Source: Hansschlegelia zhihuaiae
GTDB lineage: Bacteria > Pseudomonadota > Alphaproteobacteria > Rhizobiales > Methylopilaceae
DNA length: 64,000 nt
Direction of reading: 5' to 3'
Assembly (NCBI RefSeq): GCF_004103825.1
Contig: NZ_RYFI01000022.1
Span: forward strand, 3,115-67,114
A program made the position numbers and the translations under genes. The notes under the pieces are model-generated. The model was not told the origin of the DNA. It did not search any database and saw nothing but the letters and a program-made list of their open reading frames with translations. Positions 10,178-17,314 of this stretch are shown one piece after another (within the stretch, counting starts at the first letter, position 1; each line of letters starts with the position of its first letter).

Positions 10178-10348
10178 TCAAACGGAGAAGAATCTCGGCG
10201 GGAGGTCAACTTCAGACCCTCGCGTCGAAGCATAGAGCGAGTTCTCATAGCAGTAATTTGACAGCTCGCTGAGGAGCAAATCGCGAAGCTCGGGTTCGGC
10301 GCCCGCACCCATTGTCCGATCGATGAAATCTGAAAGCGCCTTGTCCAT
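10178..10348 (-). CDS. Small hypothetical protein, 3' end formed by IS
   Basis: 56-residue frame starting MDKALSDFIDRTMGAGAEP with a GAGG Shine-Dalgarno about 8 nt upstream. The sequence is acidic and well balanced, unlike random high-GC frames. Its TGA stop is the first three bases of the IS end (TGAATG), so the natural protein was probably longer and has been cut by the insertion; the open minus frame in 8887-9012 may be the remainder. No family recognised. Confidence 0.45.
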   Translation of the reverse strand: MDKALSDFIDRTMGAGAEPELRDLLLSELSNYCYENSLYASTRGSEVDLPPRFFSV

Positions 10349-10549
10349 GAGGATCACCTCAGCCTTGACGGCCCGCGGCGGCGCCGACCGGTACCGTCGC
10401 TCGGTCGCCGCAGTCTACGCCGACGGTTGTCAGGACGTCGCGGCGATCGTGGTGCGCGAGGGAGACGCGAAGCCATGGCCGACGTTCAGACGGGCGGCGG
10501 CCGGCGTGGTGTGGCGATTGTCTCGGTGCGGCTCGCTCTTTTCGAGGCG

Positions 10550-10855
10550 TTAGACCCGGCTCGATTGCGTCGCCGAGGACCGCACGACCTCGATCGCTCG
10601 TGCGCAGCCCGGGGTGGTCCGAGCGAGGATATCCTCGGGAGGCGTCATGCCGCTCCAAATCCCGAAGACGTGGGTCGCCGTCTGCCAGGGATCCTCGGAG
10701 GCTTGGCGGATAAGGACGGGCGTCGCTTCCCGAATGCAGGCGGCAACGCCTGCGACGGCTTCGGGCGAAGCTCTCTTTCCGAACCGCTCAGACATCTCCG
10801 CCTGCAGGGGTTCGATCAGGAAAAACGAAAGCAGCGCGGCAACAAATTCCTGCAT
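10550..10855 (-). CDS. Hypothetical protein, 101 aa
   Basis: Starts MQEFVAALLSFFLIEPLQAE with Shine-Dalgarno GGGGAG 6 nt before ATG 10855. The first 20 residues are hydrophobic and could be a membrane or signal anchor; the rest is soluble and helical (ASPEAVAGVAACIREATPVL). The gene upstream on the same strand (10858-11079) ends 2 nt before this start, so the two are probably one operon. The longer in-frame extension to 10942 is rejected because it has no ribosome site. Function unknown. Confidence 0.6.
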   Translation of the reverse strand: MQEFVAALLSFFLIEPLQAEMSERFGKRASPEAVAGVAACIREATPVLIRQASEDPWQTATHVFGIWSGMTPPEDILARTTPGCARAIEVVRSSATQSSRV

Positions 10856-10857
10856 CG

Positions 10858-11079
10858 TCAAACTCCCCGCCTTTGATCCGGACGCCACGCCGCTGCGGCT
10901 TTCCTCACGCGGAGCGCATCTGAGACCTCTGTGTCCAGCCACTCTGTCACTCGAGCGCTGAGACTCGCGGCGCTTTCACGAGCCAGCGCCCTGCTCTCTC
11001 GCGACTGAGCGCACAAGTCGCGCGCCGCCTCAATCGCGCGATCGGCGCGATCGGATAGCCATAGCGTTTCGCGGTCCAC
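10858..11079 (-). CDS. Small hypothetical protein, 73 aa
   Basis: Begins with GTG at 11079 behind GGCGGGAG; sequence VDRETLWLSDRADRAIEAAR then a helical Arg/Ala/Ser-rich part (SRESRALARESAASLSARV) that may form a coiled coil. First gene of a two-gene minus-strand unit with 10550-10855. No recognised family; Arg content is high, so a spurious frame cannot be excluded, but the ribosome site and tight spacing favour a gene. Confidence 0.45.
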   Translation of the reverse strand: MDRETLWLSDRADRAIEAARDLCAQSRESRALARESAASLSARVTEWLDTEVSDALRVRKAAAAWRPDQRRGV

Positions 11080-11213
11080 GACGCCTCTCCCGCCAGTAAC
11101 GAGCGGGAGCAAGCGCACTCTCAGCCGTCGACGCTCTGGGGATGCCCGTTGCCGACGATGGACCCCACATGGGTCCAATCGGCGCATCTTCAATGAATGG
11201 CTGAGTGCAATAC

Positions 11214-11240
11214 GAAAAAGCCCGACGCCGATGGCCGGGC
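11214..11240 (-). terminator. Rho-independent terminator, minus strand, orphan
   Basis: On the minus strand GCCCGGCCATCGGCGTCGGGC is followed by TTTTT. No convincing gene precedes it on that strand (11241-11503 holds only a 9-codon frame ending TAA and otherwise nothing recognisable), so it may close a small RNA. Confidence 0.6.
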
Positions 11241-11503
11241 GAGCCATCACTGCTTCTTAAGCGGCGACGGTCATCCTCCTCGTCATGGCCAAGCTCCCGC
11301 GTCGACCTCGGGAGATCAAGCGGTCAACCGAGGCGCTGGACGTCGCGGTCGTGAGCCGGCCAGTTGTTCGCCGGCGCGACCCGCGCTAGACTGAGCTGTT
11401 CCGGACCGCATTCGTCCGCCGGCTAAGCCGACGCTGCGCGCGGCGCTCGGCGTATTCCGAGCAAGCTTTCAGACAGGAGGTTCAGCCTTCGCGATCGTGG
11501 CTT

Positions 11504-12232
11504 CTAGCAGGCAATCAGGAGCATAAAGCCCGCGTTGGTCAGCGCCTGATCGGCAGCGACGTTCCTTATGTAAACGTCCATAAACGAGCCCGCCGAAGCG
11601 ACCGCCGGCACGTAGATCGAGACCGCCGTGCTCGCTACGCCTACGCACTCGCTGACATCTCGATCGACAAACACGCGATAACTTCCGGTGCCTCTCTTCT
11701 CCACGCTCAACACTCGATCAGTCTTGCTTTGAACCTGTCCGGCGCCATCAGCACGGACCCGGATCTGGGCCGCATAGTATCCGGTGACGTCGCCATAGAG
11801 CGTCGCGCTCTGGCTGGCATTGATCGAGATTTGCCCCGTAGAACCAACCGCCACGATGGAGCCGGCGGTCTGCGTCTGGTTCGCCCCGAAGCTCAGGGAG
11901 TTTGCGCCCGGTTGGGGCGCGCCCTGGGCGAACGCGGTCAGAAAGCCGACGCTCGACGACCGTGCGGACAGAGATATCGACACGGCCTCGGCGGAAGCGG
12001 GGATTCCGCAGCCGCTGACCGGTCCGCCCTGGGTCGCGAAATTGCCAGCTCCGGTGATCTGGAGATTTCTGGTCTGGCCCTTCGGGATTTGCATCGACCC
12101 GAACGCCCGACATGGCTGGATCTGCGTGTAAACCAGCTCGGGTCCGGGCGACTGAGCCTTGGCGGGTTGGCCGAACAGAATGGCCGCGAGCGCCCCAAGC
12201 GACGCCAAGCAATGAATCACCCGCATAACCAT
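11504..12232 (-). CDS. Secreted beta-rich repeat-type protein, paralogue A
   Basis: Signal peptide about residues 1-26 (LASLGALAAILFGQPAKA), then one domain with the pattern IQPCRAF...GCGIPASAEAVSISL...GSIVAVGSTGQISI...TLYGDVTGYY. This resembles the domain of many secreted actinobacterial proteins with PxRLxDTR, GVPAS-AVxLNVT and VxDVxGYF; here DTR is replaced by GS and extra Cys appear. The C-terminal third differs and ends in Cys. A paralogue on the opposite strand lies at 13683-14477. Probably an exported surface or periplasmic protein; binding partner unknown. Confidence 0.7.
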   Translation of the reverse strand: MVMRVIHCLASLGALAAILFGQPAKAQSPGPELVYTQIQPCRAFGSMQIPKGQTRNLQITGAGNFATQGGPVSGCGIPASAEAVSISLSARSSSVGFLTAFAQGAPQPGANSLSFGANQTQTAGSIVAVGSTGQISINASQSATLYGDVTGYYAAQIRVRADGAGQVQSKTDRVLSVEKRGTGSYRVFVDRDVSECVGVASTAVSIYVPAVASAGSFMDVYIRNVAADQALTNAGFMLLIAC

Positions 12233-12360
12233 CCTCCAGTGGAGCGAAGCGCTGCGGAGAATTGCGCAGAAGGGCGGCCGTCGCGTCCGGAAAAATACCT
12301 ATCTCAGGGCATCGTTGCCGAAACGCCGCCAGTCGCAGCCGCGGCGCCAGCGGTCCTCGG

Positions 12361-12402
12361 GCGTCAGGCGTCAGGCGTCAGGCGTCAGGCGTCAGGCGTC
12401 GG
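12361..12402. repeat. 7-bp tandem repeat (GCGTCAG)5 plus one variant
   Basis: Five perfect copies of GCGTCAG (12361-12395) and a sixth with one change (GCGTCGG). It overlaps the 3' end of the minus-strand gene 12385-12654, which stops inside it. Read on the minus strand, the array gives TGA in every frame within 21 nt. Confidence 0.95.
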
Positions 12403-12654
12403 CTGCTCACCGAGCTTGGGAACGTCCTTCATAGAGTCTTTTAGCATTTCACTTTTAATTCTGAACATATTTCTAAATAACATCCAATCAGAAAGCTCTT
12501 TTTGAAGTGTCATTAAGACTTCTTCGTGTTGAGCCGTGTCGGCAGACATTTCCTTTACCCTGCGAATGATATCAATCTGATCCGCCACCGCTATTTCCGC
12601 AGCATGCAACCTGCTTTCCGCGAAGACCGCCTCGTCGTCTATATCGTAACTCAT
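12385..12654 (-). CDS. Hypothetical coiled-coil protein, 89 aa
   Basis: Acidic helical protein (MSYDIDDEAVFAESRLHAAE, then VLMTLQKELSDWMLFRNMF) with heptad-like hydrophobics; probably a coiled coil or small adaptor. Base composition is clearly more AT-rich than its neighbours, suggesting transfer. The last five residues (PTPDA) and the stop come from the 7-bp tandem repeat, so the C-terminus is secondary. Ribosome site is weak. No family recognised. Confidence 0.55.
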   Translation of the reverse strand: MSYDIDDEAVFAESRLHAAEIAVADQIDIIRRVKEMSADTAQHEEVLMTLQKELSDWMLFRNMFRIKSEMLKDSMKDVPKLGEQPTPDA

Positions 12655-12795
12655 CTGAGTCTCGATTCTGGAAACTCGACGCTGTTTTACTTGACCGTGC
12701 TTGGCGACCGCGCCCGCTAATTAAACGAACGCGAACATGCCAGCGTTTGATCCAAAAGATCGCGACCGCTCGTCTCCGCGGCCATCCGACCCGAG

Positions 12796-12814
12796 CAAAA
12801 GCCCCGCTCGGGGC
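12796..12814 (-). terminator. Rho-independent terminator, minus strand
   Basis: Minus-strand GCCCCGAGCGGGGC followed by TTTTG. It lies just after the end of the decayed minus-strand frame at 12824-13215, which supports that a real gene once ended here. Confidence 0.7.
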
Positions 12815-12823
12815 GACGGGGAC

Positions 12824-13215
12824 TTAGGTCATCCGAGGTCCACCGCGAACGCCAATGACAGTCTCGCTATCGTGCCGATGGCGGGTAGAGACGAGACCGC
12901 CAGCCAATCGCGCGCAGGAACGCGGCCATCCTCGATGCCCAGCGACGTCAGGTGCATGGATCACGAGGCTCTTCACGAGGCCGGTCGCCTGCAGGATCTG
13001 TACGACGCCGGCCGCTGCGATGCCCTGGATCGTCTCGCTTGCGAAGCGCGAGCTTGGTCCCACCGCCGGCCCGATCGCCGGATCGATCGTGAAGCGCTTC
13101 GCGACTTCGGCCGCTGTCGCGCGGGCTGGCAGGTTGCGGACGGCGCTCTCGGCGGCGGATGGGCAAGCGGCCTGGAGGCGGGCTTTCGCCGCGGGTGGAT
13201 CGTGCCACTAACCGG
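12824..13215 (-). pseudogene. Decayed or frame-disrupted hypothetical gene
   Basis: In one minus frame, from a TAG near 13222, a protein-like stretch is read: RLQAACPSAAESAV, then AEVAKRFTIDPAIGPAVG, then SETIQGIAAAGVVQILQATG, ending in an improbable Arg-rich tail at 12824. The neighbouring frame takes over with GIEDGRVPARDWLAVSSLPA to a TGA at about 12830. A frameshift near 12935-12960 would join the two. No plausible start codon precedes the good part except an internal GTG at 13063. A minus-strand terminator follows at once. Function unknown. Confidence 0.4.
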
Positions 13216-13255
13216 ACGTTCGGGCGTTTGTGTCCCCTGAGCCTGGGGGAGCGGC

Positions 13256-13501
13256 ATGCCAGTAAGAGTTGCGATCGAATACGACGATCACTCATTCGAT
13301 CTGGATGTGCCCACGACCGAGGCCGCCCTCGAACTCGCTGCAGTCGTAAGCGCAGCAGGCGGTGAGGCCCTGGTTCACTGTTCGGATGACGCGGAAGGAC
13401 TACTTCGGCTGAAGTGTGCCCCGCCGCGGCCCACGTCTTCGGCCCGCGACGCCGTCCGCCACGAGACCGTGCGCCCGCTGCCAGTCCTTCTTCGGCGGTG
13501 A
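13256..13501 (+). CDS. Hypothetical protein, 81 aa
   Basis: ATG behind a strong GGGGAG site. The first 50 residues look genuine (MPVRVAIEYDDHSFDLDVPT, then EAALELAAVVSAAGGEALV), a small alpha/beta domain; the last 30 are Arg/Pro-rich and less convincing. The stop overlaps the start of the next tiny frame (GTGA), suggesting coupled translation. No family recognised. Confidence 0.55.
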   Translation: MPVRVAIEYDDHSFDLDVPTTEAALELAAVVSAAGGEALVHCSDDAEGLLRLKCAPPRPTSSARDAVRHETVRPLPVLLRR

Positions 13502-13593
13502 TAAGCCCCTCCCCGGCCGTCCTCTCGATCACGCTCTTCGCGCTGTCGATCCTGGCCGGCGTCACGGCGGCGTGGTGGAAGATGCCCGGTTAG
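13498..13593 (+). CDS. Tiny membrane peptide, 31 aa
   Basis: GTG start overlapping the previous stop as GTGA. Sequence MISPSPAVLSITLFALSILA continues to VTAAWWKMPG: one predicted membrane span of about 20 residues followed by an aromatic and Lys flank, the usual shape of a single-pass small membrane protein. No paralogue in the window. Could be a chance frame; the overlap and hydrophobic character are the only evidence. Confidence 0.4.
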   Translation: MISPSPAVLSITLFALSILAGVTAAWWKMPG

Positions 13594-13682
13594 CTCTCGG
13601 CGTTCGAGCTAAGTAATCGTACGACTATCGAAGGATGCTTCCGTCGCTCCATGGTCCATTTTCCAGACCGTAGGAGACGAAA

Positions 13683-14477
13683 ATGCGCATTCTCAGGTCA
13701 TTTTCCGTAGTGTCGATGGCGCTCTGCCTGGCTTTCGCGTCCACGGCATGGGCGGCCGAGAGGTTCCCGAAAGCACCCCCCGGCGCCGGCCTGCCCAATC
13801 CGCCGGCCCCTGCGTCGAGCACCCCCAATCCCCTCAATCTGATCTATACGCCGATCCAGCCCTGCCGGGCCTTTGGGTCGGCGCAGATCCTGATCAACCA
13901 GACCAAGACTTTCAAAATCAGCGGCCCTGGGAGTTTCGCGTTGCAAGGCGGGCCGAACGCCGGCTGCGGGATCCCGGCCTCCGCCAAAGCCGTGTCGATT
14001 TCGCTATCGGTGCGGTCGGCAAGCACGGGCAATCTGGCGGCGTTCGCACAGGGGACGCCCAGGCCGGGCGTGAATTCCGCGAGCTTCGTTGCGAACGAGA
14101 CGCAGACCGTCGGCTCTATCGTGGCGCTCGGCGCGACAGGACAGATCTCCATTAATGTCAGCAAAACCGCGACGCTCTATGGCGACGTCACCGGATATTA
14201 CGAGCCGCAGATCGAGGCGTTGATAAACGTTAGCGGAGGCATCTATGCGGGGAGTCCAAGAATTCTGTCGGCGACCCACTCCAGCACATGGACGTATGTG
14301 GTGACGATCGATCGTGACGTAACGTACTGCGCGCCGCGCGCTCAGGCCTACACCTTTGGCAATGAAGCGCACGCCTACGCGTACAATGGCGATACGATCA
14401 CCGTCCATGTCTTCAACCGTGATGCGGGTGCGCCCGTCCTTAAGAACGACTATTTCTATCTGACGGTGACTTGCTGA
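13683..14477 (+). CDS. Secreted beta-rich repeat-type protein, paralogue B
   Basis: Signal peptide about residues 1-24 (ending ASTAWA), a Pro-rich linker (APPGAGLPNPPAPASSTPNP), then the same domain as 11504-12232: IQPCRAFGSAQI, GCGIPASAKAVSISL, GSIVALGATGQISI, TLYGDVTGYY. The C-terminal third is different (many Tyr/Thr, ending TVTC). The paired Cys positions and terminal Cys are kept, so disulfides are likely. Start supported by the signal peptide and a GGAG upstream. It faces away from its paralogue across 1.4 kb of small genes. Exported; function unknown. Confidence 0.7.
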   Translation: MRILRSFSVVSMALCLAFASTAWAAERFPKAPPGAGLPNPPAPASSTPNPLNLIYTPIQPCRAFGSAQILINQTKTFKISGPGSFALQGGPNAGCGIPASAKAVSISLSVRSASTGNLAAFAQGTPRPGVNSASFVANETQTVGSIVALGATGQISINVSKTATLYGDVTGYYEPQIEALINVSGGIYAGSPRILSATHSSTWTYVVTIDRDVTYCAPRAQAYTFGNEAHAYAYNGDTITVHVFNRDAGAPVLKNDYFYLTVTC

Positions 14478-14503
14478 CGCCGACCGAACCAAACCCTGAC
14501 GCG

Positions 14504-14537
14504 CAAAAACGCCCCGCCGGCCGGAGCCGAGCGGGGC
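14504..14537 (-). terminator. Rho-independent terminator, minus strand
   Basis: GCCCCGC...GCGGGGC stem with the minus-strand T-run GTTTTTG. It ends the secreted protein gene at 14572-14910. Confidence 0.8.
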
Positions 14538-14571
14538 ATAGTGACGTGAGATGGGGATCCAACGCGGCAGC

Positions 14572-14910
14572 TTACTTCGTGTCGGCCTTTCCGCCCGTCG
14601 CGGGTGCGGCGCCGACGGTCCCGGGCGAGACTTGCTTTTCATCGATCTTCGGCGCGCCCGGGCGGTCGCCACCGCCCTCGGCCGCTGTCTTTTCGCCCTT
14701 CTGCTGAGCGCCGACATCCTGCGGGCTTGTGGCGACAGAATCCGTCGTCTTGTTCATCGCGCCGGTCGTCTTAGGCGACGTCGCCTTGTCGCCTGATGTC
14801 GATCCTGCGCCCTGATCAGCAGCCGAGTTCGACCGCTGGTCTTGAGCTAAGGTCGGCGGCACGCCGAGCGCCAGCGTCATCAAGGCTGCGGCTACAAGCT
14901 GATATCTCAA
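14572..14910 (-). CDS. Small secreted low-complexity protein
   Basis: TTG start at 14910 is preferred: AGGGAGG lies 5 nt upstream and the protein then begins with a normal signal peptide (residues 1-23, LRYQLVAAALMTLALGVPP...LAQ). The mature part of about 90 residues is low-complexity (Ser, Thr, Gly, Ala, Lys, Asp), probably disordered, and periplasmic or extracellular. An upstream ATG at 14946 would give an unusually long N-region. It is followed by its own terminator. No known function. Confidence 0.6.
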   Translation of the reverse strand: MRYQLVAAALMTLALGVPPTLAQDQRSNSAADQGAGSTSGDKATSPKTTGAMNKTTDSVATSPQDVGAQQKGEKTAAEGGGDRPGAPKIDEKQVSPGTVGAAPATGGKADTK

Positions 14911-15062
14911 GAGAGCCTCCCTGTTGGTTTCTCGCTTATTAAGCACCCTCGGGCCGAGATTGTTCCGCAGGCCAGTGCCTGCGAAGATCAGGGGCTACAA
15001 GCGATACAAGGTCGGGCGGAGTTACGCGTACTTCGGGCTGATGAACTTTGTGTCGTGCAAGA

Positions 15063-15431
15063 TCAGGATGCGCAGTGATCGATGGATTGCCTGATCGCAG
15101 CACGCACTGCCCCCGGATAATATGGCTTGGTGACGAACTTGCCGTCATCGGGAAGGTTTTCATTCGGAATGACAGCGTGTCCGGAGGTGACGATCAGCCG
15201 TTTGTCCGGCCACCGTGAGTGTACGACCTCGGCGAGTTCCAGCCCGTCCATTGTGCCGGGCATGTCGATGTCGGTGAACAGAAGCGTGATCTCAGGATGC
15301 GCCTCGAGCACGCGAACGGCCTCGTCGGCGTTCTGAGCTTCAAAGGCCATGCAGCCGAGACCCTCCACGATCTCGATCGCTCCCAAGCGCACGATCGGAT
15401 CGTCTTCCACGACTAGCACCACGCATTCCAT
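15063..15431 (-). CDS. Single-domain response regulator (CheY-like)
   Basis: 122-residue receiver domain: acidic pair D10-D11 (VVEDDPIVRLG), phospho-acceptor D54 (LLFTDIDMPG), switch Thr/Ser near 82-83 (IVTSGH) and Lys102 (FVTKPY). No output domain, so it must act by protein contact or phosphotransfer. The pattern (LVVEDDPIVR, TDIDMPG-MDGLEL, TSGH) is that of the many stand-alone receivers of Hyphomicrobiales. No kinase is adjacent. Start chosen at MECVVLVVEDD; the upstream in-frame extension is Arg-rich and lacks a ribosome site. Confidence 0.85.
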   Translation of the reverse strand: MECVVLVVEDDPIVRLGAIEIVEGLGCMAFEAQNADEAVRVLEAHPEITLLFTDIDMPGTMDGLELAEVVHSRWPDKRLIVTSGHAVIPNENLPDDGKFVTKPYYPGAVRAAIRQSIDHCAS

Positions 15432-15561
15432 GCGCCGTCTTTCTGCCGTTGATCTCCCTCCCGCCACTCTGCGCGAGCGCGGCTTCCAGGAATGCGCATT
15501 TGCGGCTTCCGGTTCCGCGGCCTGGACGCTGCCCGTGCGATCGTCGGGTCGCCCACGCAGA

Positions 15562-15597
15562 AGCAAGAAGCCCCGCAACAGCTGGGCTGCGCGGGGC
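15562..15597 (-). terminator. Hairpin terminator, minus strand
   Basis: Minus strand: GCCCCGC, loop, GCGGGGC, then TTCTTGCTTCT. Probably ends 15774-16079 before the receiver gene. The T-run is interrupted, so strength is uncertain. Confidence 0.55.
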
Positions 15598-15773
15598 GAG
15601 CATTTCGGTGACGTCGACAAGACGGTCGTAACTTCTTACGGCTGCTATCTCGCGCGACCGGAAAACGACGACCAGCACCGGCCGCGGTAGAAGGGCCAGC
15701 CGAAACTCGAGTGCTCGGGTCAAGACGGCGCTTCGTCGCTCTGTTTTTCGCGCTTGCCTTCGAGGGGAACGCC

Positions 15774-16079
15774 TCACCAGCCGAGAATTCCGCTCTTCTT
15801 CGAAGGAAGGTCACCGGTCGCCGTAATATGAGCAATAGTGCCGGAGGGCAACCGCTTGCGGTCAGACAGCAATAAGTTGATCTTGTGGCCGTCGTCGGTC
15901 ACAAAATCCAGGTTATCTTTTAGTTTAAACATAGCGATCGTCGACTGATGAGCTTCGACTTCGCCGGAACCGATGACCATACCACCACCGTTTTGCTCGT
16001 AGCACTCGAGTTCCAAGGTGCCCGCGAGCGCTGTGACGCCGAGCGCGCCGTTTCGTCTGATCGTGCCAAGATATTTCAT
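15774..16079 (-). CDS. Hypothetical protein, 101 aa
   Basis: Starts MKYLGTIRRNGALGVTALAG and continues as a soluble, probably beta-rich small domain (GMVIGSGEVEAHQSTIAMFK). AT content is higher than in its flanks. GGGA lies upstream of the ATG. A terminator-like hairpin follows at 15562-15597. No family recognised. Confidence 0.6.
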   Translation of the reverse strand: MKYLGTIRRNGALGVTALAGTLELECYEQNGGGMVIGSGEVEAHQSTIAMFKLKDNLDFVTDDGHKINLLLSDRKRLPSGTIAHITATGDLPSKKSGILGW

Positions 16080-16284
16080 GTCATTCCCTTTTCTGATCGC
16101 CGCAACTGTCGAGCGACATGGCTGTCGCCCCCGCCGTATCGATCCTGTCTATCGTGAAGGGACGCCTGAGTTCAGCCATCCCGCAAAGCAGGCATCGCAG
16201 CCACGATAGCCAAGACGACCCGCGGGATGAGTCTTTCCATAATCCATGATGTCGCGATGCCTCTCGGCTGTGTCGAAGGGATGG

Positions 16285-16557
16285 TCAAGATGCTGGTTCT
16301 TGTTTGCGGTCCGCTTCGATGGCGGCCTCGAGATCGGCATGATCGACGAGGTGCGACTGGATACGTCCGCCGCGCACCGGCAACGCCGGCGTCTGCAGCA
16401 TCGTGGCGGTTCGGCGATAGGCCAGGAACGAGATTCCAAGGATCTCGTCTTCGTCGATGACCAGGCGATAGGTTCCGGGCGGCAGGCGCTCCTCGATCGC
16501 AGTCAGGTCGAACGAGCGCTCGAACGTCACCGTGGTTTCGGTGGTGCGGGTTGCCAC
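16285..16557 (-). CDS. Conserved-looking hypothetical protein, 90 aa
   Basis: GTG start at 16557 behind GAGGGGCGAGGGA. The sequence reads ATRTTETTVTFERSFDL, then LPPGTYRLVIDEDEILGISF and an acidic-basic helix at the end (DHADLEAAIEADRK). This beta-strand-then-helix layout is familiar from short uncharacterised proteins of Hyphomicrobiales (from memory, not searched). It lies 11 nt after the 45-residue gene 16569-16706 on the same strand, a likely operon. A longer in-frame extension to 17184 only reads through other genes. Confidence 0.65.
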   Translation of the reverse strand: MATRTTETTVTFERSFDLTAIEERLPPGTYRLVIDEDEILGISFLAYRRTATMLQTPALPVRGGRIQSHLVDHADLEAAIEADRKQEPAS

Positions 16558-16568
16558 TCCCTCGCCCC

Positions 16569-16706
16569 TCAGGATTTCTTGGCTTTGGGCGACGCAGCGG
16601 CGCTCGCGAGCGCGCCGCGCGCCAACGTGGTGGAAGCCGCGACGGGCTCCTGGATCTTCTTGGGCTTCTTGGCTTCCTTGTTGCCGCGTCTTTGGACCTT
16701 CGCCAT
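16569..16706 (-). CDS. Small basic protein, 45 aa
   Basis: MAKVQRRGNKEAKKPKKIQE followed by an Ala/Ser-rich tail ending KAKKS. The N-terminus (MAKxQRRGNKExKKPK) matches a recurrent small basic protein of alphaproteobacteria of unknown function. It is likely to bind nucleic acid or the ribosome, judged by charge only. It heads a two-gene unit with 16285-16557. Confidence 0.6.
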   Translation of the reverse strand: MAKVQRRGNKEAKKPKKIQEPVAASTTLARGALASAAASPKAKKS

Positions 16707-16750
16707 GCGTCCTGCTCCCGGGTTGGCCGGCCTCGAATGCGGGCCGGAAG

Positions 16751-16782
16751 AAAAAACCCCGCCGCCTCAGAAGGCGACGGGG
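16751..16782 (-). terminator. Rho-independent terminator, minus strand
   Basis: Minus-strand CCCCGTCGCCT, loop TCTG, AGGCGGCGGGG, then TTTTTT. It separates the cold-shock gene upstream from the small basic protein gene. Confidence 0.85.
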
Positions 16783-16909
16783 TCGAAGACGCCTAAGCGC
16801 CTCTTCCGATCTGGTGCGGCAGCGCCGCCGATGAGGTTCGCCAGTACATCCGTGGTCGACCTCGTAGAGGAGCGGCGCGGGCGTCCTCCGGGCCCGGAGG
16901 ACGGCGCGA

Positions 16910-17122
16910 TCAGACCTGAACTTGCAGCCGGTCGGCCGACATCTTGCCGCTCTTGCGGTCGGCGACGAGTTCGTACTCGACCTTCTGGCCTTCCCGGAGA
17001 TCATAGATCCCGGCGCGCTCGACGGCGCTGACATGGACGAAGGCGTCTGCGCCGCCATCGTCAGGCGCGATGAAGCCAAAGCCCTTCTGGGCGTTGAACC
17101 ATTTGACTGTTCCCGTGGACAT
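16910..17122 (-). CDS. cspA: Cold-shock domain protein (CspA family)
   Basis: 70 residues: [20 protein letters not shown] carries RNP1 (KGFGFI), and [13 protein letters not shown] carries RNP2 (VHVSA). This is a single OB-fold nucleic-acid-binding domain of the usual length, acting as an RNA chaperone. Start at 17122 is set by AAAGGAAG upstream. The leader between it and the divergent gene at 17315 is about 190 nt and AT-rich, as often seen for csp genes whose mRNA leader senses temperature. Followed by a strong terminator. Which paralogue it is cannot be told. Confidence 0.92.
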   Translation of the reverse strand: MSTGTVKWFNAQKGFGFIAPDDGGADAFVHVSAVERAGIYDLREGQKVEYELVADRKSGKMSADRLQVQV

Positions 17123-17314
17123 GGGACTTCCTTTGGAAAATAAAAATGCGCGGCGACCAATATGGCGACGCGGTCGCGCTTCACATGAGCAGAAATAAAA
17201 TCTGATGAACGAGCCGAATTGCCCGGATCTCAAATCGTAATTCTTTTTGAACGACGACCTAAAATGCGCGTTCGGATGGTTTTTACAAGGACGCCGAGGG
17301 TATATTTCGCATAA

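Larger units (their letters stand above)
9013..10180 (-). mobile_element. IS3-family insertion sequence, inactivated
   Basis: A 1,168-bp element carrying orfA and orfB on the minus strand with the overlapping -1 arrangement of the IS3 family. The ends are set by imperfect inverted repeats beginning TGAATG: TGAATGTGAG at 9013 and its counterpart TGAATGAGAG read on the minus strand from 10180. No matching direct target duplication is visible (GTC against AAC), so it is old or has lost a flank. Both reading frames are broken (nonsense in orfA, one-base deletion in orfB), so it cannot move on its own. Confidence 0.8.

Noticed and set aside
10323-10553. 76-codon plus-strand frame after the IS
   Set aside because: No ribosome site and no protein-like segments; opposite the better small minus gene at 10178-10348.
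12361-12402. CRISPR-like repeat
   Set aside because: Units are 7 bp without spacers; a simple tandem repeat. No CRISPR array or cas gene was seen anywhere.
12737-13240. Plus-strand frame of 167 codons
   Set aside because: Runs through a minus-strand terminator and opposite a more protein-like minus frame; composition is that of a high-GC shadow.
12948-13565. Long minus-strand frame of 205 codons
   Set aside because: Extremely Arg/Pro-rich, no ribosome site, overlaps a better plus-strand gene at 13256 and a better minus frame.
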